Origin: Silene conica
Taxonomy: Eukaryota > Streptophyta > Magnoliopsida > Caryophyllales > Caryophyllaceae
Assembly: GCA_029255685.2 (NCBI GenBank)
Contig: CM055315.2
Span: 72,383,681-72,447,680 of the forward strand
Direction of reading: 5' to 3'
DNA length: 64,000 bases
In this document: positions 61,479 through 64,000 of the stretch, piece after piece
Layout: each line of letters starts with the position of its first letter
Position numbering within the stretch: the stretch's first letter is position 1
The notes under the pieces: model-generated
Told to the model about the DNA's origin: nothing
Database searches by the model: none
Seen by the model: the letters and a program-made list of their open reading frames with translations, nothing else
Program-made: the position numbers and the translations under genes

Positions 61479-62927
61479 ATGAGTTCTAATAATTTTAATA
61501 ATATGAATTTAGATAATTTTTATTATATGAATTCAAATAACTATAATAATGTAGATCCTACTATGGATCCTAACAATTTTAATAATATAAATCCAGATAA
61601 TTCTGATGAATTTAATTCCTCCTTGTCTTCAAATTATTCCTCGGACGAGCGTTTTAATAGACGTTCGGACGAAATAAGACATCAAAGAAATATTATAGTT
61701 AATCAAATTTTACAATCACAAAATCAACCACCTCAAATTCCTCAAAGACAACCTCGACGAAGAAGAAGGTATATTGAGAGAAATCGGGAAGACGGTCATC
61801 AACGATTATACAACGACTACTTCGCTCCTAACCCAGTGTACACAGATAAGATGTTTCGACGCAGATTTCGGATGCGTAGAAATTTGTTTATGAGAGTGCT
61901 TAATGGTGTTAAAGCCGCTAATGATTACTTTGAAGATGGCCCCGATGCAACTGGTAGGAACAGTTTCACTTCGTTGCAGAAATGCACTATGGCAATTAGA
62001 ATGCTTGCTTATGGAGACTCCGCCGACAAGATCGATGTGTACTTAAGAGTTGGTGAATCAACCGCACGAGAGTGTTTCCAATATTTTACTGATGCAATCA
62101 TTTCTCACTTTGGAAATGAATACTTAAGGATTCCAACTGTAGAAGATACTCAAAGGCTACTTCAAATCGGGGCACATAGAGGTTTTCCAGGAATGTTGGG
62201 GAGCATAGACTGTATGCATTGGAAATGGAAGAACTGCCCAAAAGCTTGGCAAGGACACTTTCAAGGGCGTAATTCAAGTCCGACTGTAATTCTGGAAGCT
62301 GTTGCCTCCCAAGATCTATGGATTTGGCATTCCTACTTTGGTACTCCAGGTTCGGCAAATGATTTAAATGTTTTACATCGTTCTCCAGTTTTTGATGCCT
62401 TATTAAACGGGTATGTGCCACGCGTTAATTATATGGTAAATGGCAATCAATATGATTGTGGCTATTATTTAACGGATGGTATTTACCCAAAATGGGCTAC
62501 GTTCATTCAATCGGTAAGACTTCCTCAAACACCCAAAGATAGGTTATTTGCAACTAAACAAGAAAGTGTTAGAAAGGATGTTGAACGTGCTTTTGGCGTA
62601 TTACAAGCTCGATTTGCAGTTATACGTAACCCAGCACGTTATTGGAGTAAAGAATTTCTTCATAAAGTAATGACATCTTGCATCATATTGCATAATATGA
62701 TTGTTGAGGATGAGCGGGAGTCATACATCGGTTATGACAATATAGAAGAGTACATTGATAATCACAACGAAGACGAAGAACTTAGTGTTGATGCTCCCGC
62801 ATATGAAATAGGATATATTGAAGATATACATCAATTTGTGGCAAATAGGAATGTTATGCAAGACCCAAGAAGGCATCAAGCTCTTAAAAAAGACTTAATT
62901 GAACATATTTGGCAACAATTTAGTTAA
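61479..62927 (+). CDS. Pong-like DDE transposase (PIF/Harbinger, DDE_Tnp_4 type)
   Basis: 482 residues. It cuts and joins element ends at TTA targets. Residues 1-50 are Asn-rich. An Arg-rich patch RQPRRRRRYI at 90-99 may be a nuclear signal. A helix-turn-helix-like region lies at about 160-200 (SLQKCTMAIRMLAYGDSADK). Catalytic residues: D244 in GSIDCMHW, D333 in LTDGIYPKW and E369 in KDVERAFGVLQARF, giving DD35E. GSANDLNVLH at 291-300 and CIILHNMIVEDE at 401-412 are family signatures. The frame is complete from ATG 61479 to TAA. A full-length, intact appearance argues for recent or ongoing activity. Confidence 0.95.
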   Translation: MSSNNFNNMNLDNFYYMNSNNYNNVDPTMDPNNFNNINPDNSDEFNSSLSSNYSSDERFNRRSDEIRHQRNIIVNQILQSQNQPPQIPQRQPRRRRRYIERNREDGHQRLYNDYFAPNPVYTDKMFRRRFRMRRNLFMRVLNGVKAANDYFEDGPDATGRNSFTSLQKCTMAIRMLAYGDSADKIDVYLRVGESTARECFQYFTDAIISHFGNEYLRIPTVEDTQRLLQIGAHRGFPGMLGSIDCMHWKWKNCPKAWQGHFQGRNSSPTVILEAVASQDLWIWHSYFGTPGSANDLNVLHRSPVFDALLNGYVPRVNYMVNGNQYDCGYYLTDGIYPKWATFIQSVRLPQTPKDRLFATKQESVRKDVERAFGVLQARFAVIRNPARYWSKEFLHKVMTSCIILHNMIVEDERESYIGYDNIEEYIDNHNEDEELSVDAPAYEIGYIEDIHQFVANRNVMQDPRRHQALKKDLIEHIWQQFS

Positions 62928-63466
62928 TTAAGTTATTAGTTTGTAGTTAATGTAATTGTCGTATGTTTTAATTGTATTTTTTTATTAGTTGTTTTTTTTT
63001 TAATGTAATCTTTTTTATTTTTTGTTTTTAATTAGTTTTTTAAATTTTTATCTCTTACACGCAATCTTAATCTTATATTTATGTTTAAAAATGTGTGAAA
63101 TTTTTCAAATTTATCTTAATTTATATGCAAAAGAATCGTTAAAAATAGATAATTTCGAATTTACAATAATACCAATAAAAATAATAAATTACAAAACCCA
63201 AAATTATATATGATTAAGAATAATTATAATGAAATCAAAATAAATATAAGTATGAGATAGTGGAATGTTGATGTGGATATTGTGGGGTATAGTAAAGTAG
63301 GAAAGAGAATAAAAGTTGAGTATTTGTTGATGTGAGTTTTTTTTTTGAAGTATTTTGGTGAATTTTGGTGATGAGTGGAAATGTGAGGTGGATGGTGAAT
63401 TGGAGAGAGAAAAGGTGAAAAAGTATAGGGTGAAAATTGGTGAATTTTTCACAAATGCGGATGGTC
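62928..63466. other. 3' non-coding end of the Pong element
   Basis: AT-rich sequence downstream of the transposase stop with no gene, ending in ACAAATGCGGATGGTC, the right terminal inverted repeat. Confidence 0.75.
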
Positions 63467-63806
63467 TTAGAACTCGTTGTGACCAGCAACTTATTCAATT
63501 ATTAAAAATGTTACCTATTCGTTCCGATGACCAAGCCCTCCGTTATTGTTGTTGTCCTCGTCGTAATAGTAGTAGTAGTAGCAGCAGTAGGAGTACTTGT
63601 ATTCACGGTAGAGTACTATACTATCAATATATTCAATAATCAGTGATTCAATATAAAGTTCCTTACTTATGCATGAATCATGAATAGCTCTGTATTATTT
63701 ATTAATTGCTTTTGATTCTTATATTTCATGATTTATTTACGAATTGATTTTGATACTTAAATTTCTTACTATATATTATAAGAGAGCTAGAGAAATAAGG
63801 ATAACC

Positions 63807-64000
63807 ATGACCGGTAAGTTCTTTATTTACAGTCTACAGTCTACTTGTCTGGTACTTGAATTTCAATTTAAATTATTTAATGAGATGGGTGTATTTTTTG
63901 TTTACTTGTATGTATTGCAGAACCGACAGAACCCGTCTCTCCAATCACGTGCCCTTCAACAAGTAGAGTAGAAGGTTTTTTTCGTGAATGTGATGATGAA
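63807..64000 (+). CDS. Start of a host gene running off the window
   Basis: Candidate structure: ATG ACC G at 63807-63813 with donor G|GTAAGTTC, a 107-bp intron, acceptor TTGTATGTATTGCAG at 63920, then an exon from 63921 that stays open to the window edge (EPTEPVSPITCPSTSRVEGF, then FRECDDE). The same exon also joins in phase with the upstream candidate exon ending at 58705 (MSTFKS). These may be alternative first exons, or one may be spurious. I do not recognise the protein. Without the rest of the gene the identity and start remain open. Confidence 0.4.

Larger units (their letters stand above)
59172..63466 (+). mobile_element. Complete Pong-like PIF/Harbinger transposon
   Basis: 4,295-bp element with ends GGGCATCCACAACGC and, reverse-complemented, GACCATCCGCATTTG (imperfect inverted repeats), flanked by the TTA target duplication (59169-59171 and 63467-63469). 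It encodes both proteins needed for transposition in this superfamily, in the same direction and both uninterrupted: an ORF1 Myb-like protein and a DDE transposase. A Stowaway-type MITE is inserted between them. Open frames and a full catalytic triad make it a candidate autonomous copy, although the termini differ at about 6 of 15 positions. Confidence 0.93.

Overview
The window is nuclear DNA of a flowering plant, probably a eudicot; I cannot name the species. The evidence is its content: plant-only transposon groups (Cassandra, Tat with a second RNase H, CACTA, Pong-like PIF/Harbinger, Stowaway, hAT), plant mobile domain (PMD) genes, plant-type GT..AG introns and no bacterial gene organisation. 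Nearly everything is transposable-element DNA nested in older transposable-element DNA. Only a PMD gene, its pseudogene copy and a gene starting at the right edge look like host coding sequence.

Region by region. 1-2654: LTR-retrotransposon debris interrupted by a complete Cassandra TRIM whose LTRs carry a 5S rRNA-like domain. 2655-12899: a complete Tat-lineage Ty3/gypsy element on the minus strand (525-bp LTRs, 5-bp target duplication CCTAG) with broken gag-pro-pol, plus an opposite-strand gene with three apparent introns. 12900-14941: a decayed Tat-like gag. 14942-19259: a 4.3-kb non-autonomous CACTA element with exon-like captured pieces. 19399-22502: two TIR elements, one carrying a PMD (MAIN-like) gene fragment. 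22687-29558: a very young LTR element (602-bp LTRs that look identical, target duplication CACTC) with an intact gag and no pol, inserted 32 bp upstream of the start codon of an intact PMD gene (29591-31630). A wrecked PMD copy follows (33455-34460).

35642-45744 holds two TIR elements, each bounded on both sides by (TA)n tracts. They are full of minisatellites and tRNA-like sequences, and one carries the first exon of an NPF transporter. 45745-49753 is a repeat-rich stretch ending in a Helitron-type 3' terminus. 49797-51129 is a Stowaway/mariner-type element with a hAT element nested inside. Next come a Copia gag-protease fragment fused to an L1 fragment (51237-54165), a relict PIF/Harbinger ORF1 and several small MITE-like elements. 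59172-63466 is a complete Pong-like element with both proteins open and the DD35E triad present. It appears to sit in the first intron of a host gene whose second exon runs off the right edge.

Most genes here work for mobile elements: gag, protease, RT, RNase H and integrase for retrotransposition, and ORF1 plus DDE transposase for Pong. Points of most interest are the gag-only element next to the PMD gene, the intron-bearing antisense gene in the Tat element, the (TA)n-bounded elements with tRNA-like arrays, and the intact Pong element.
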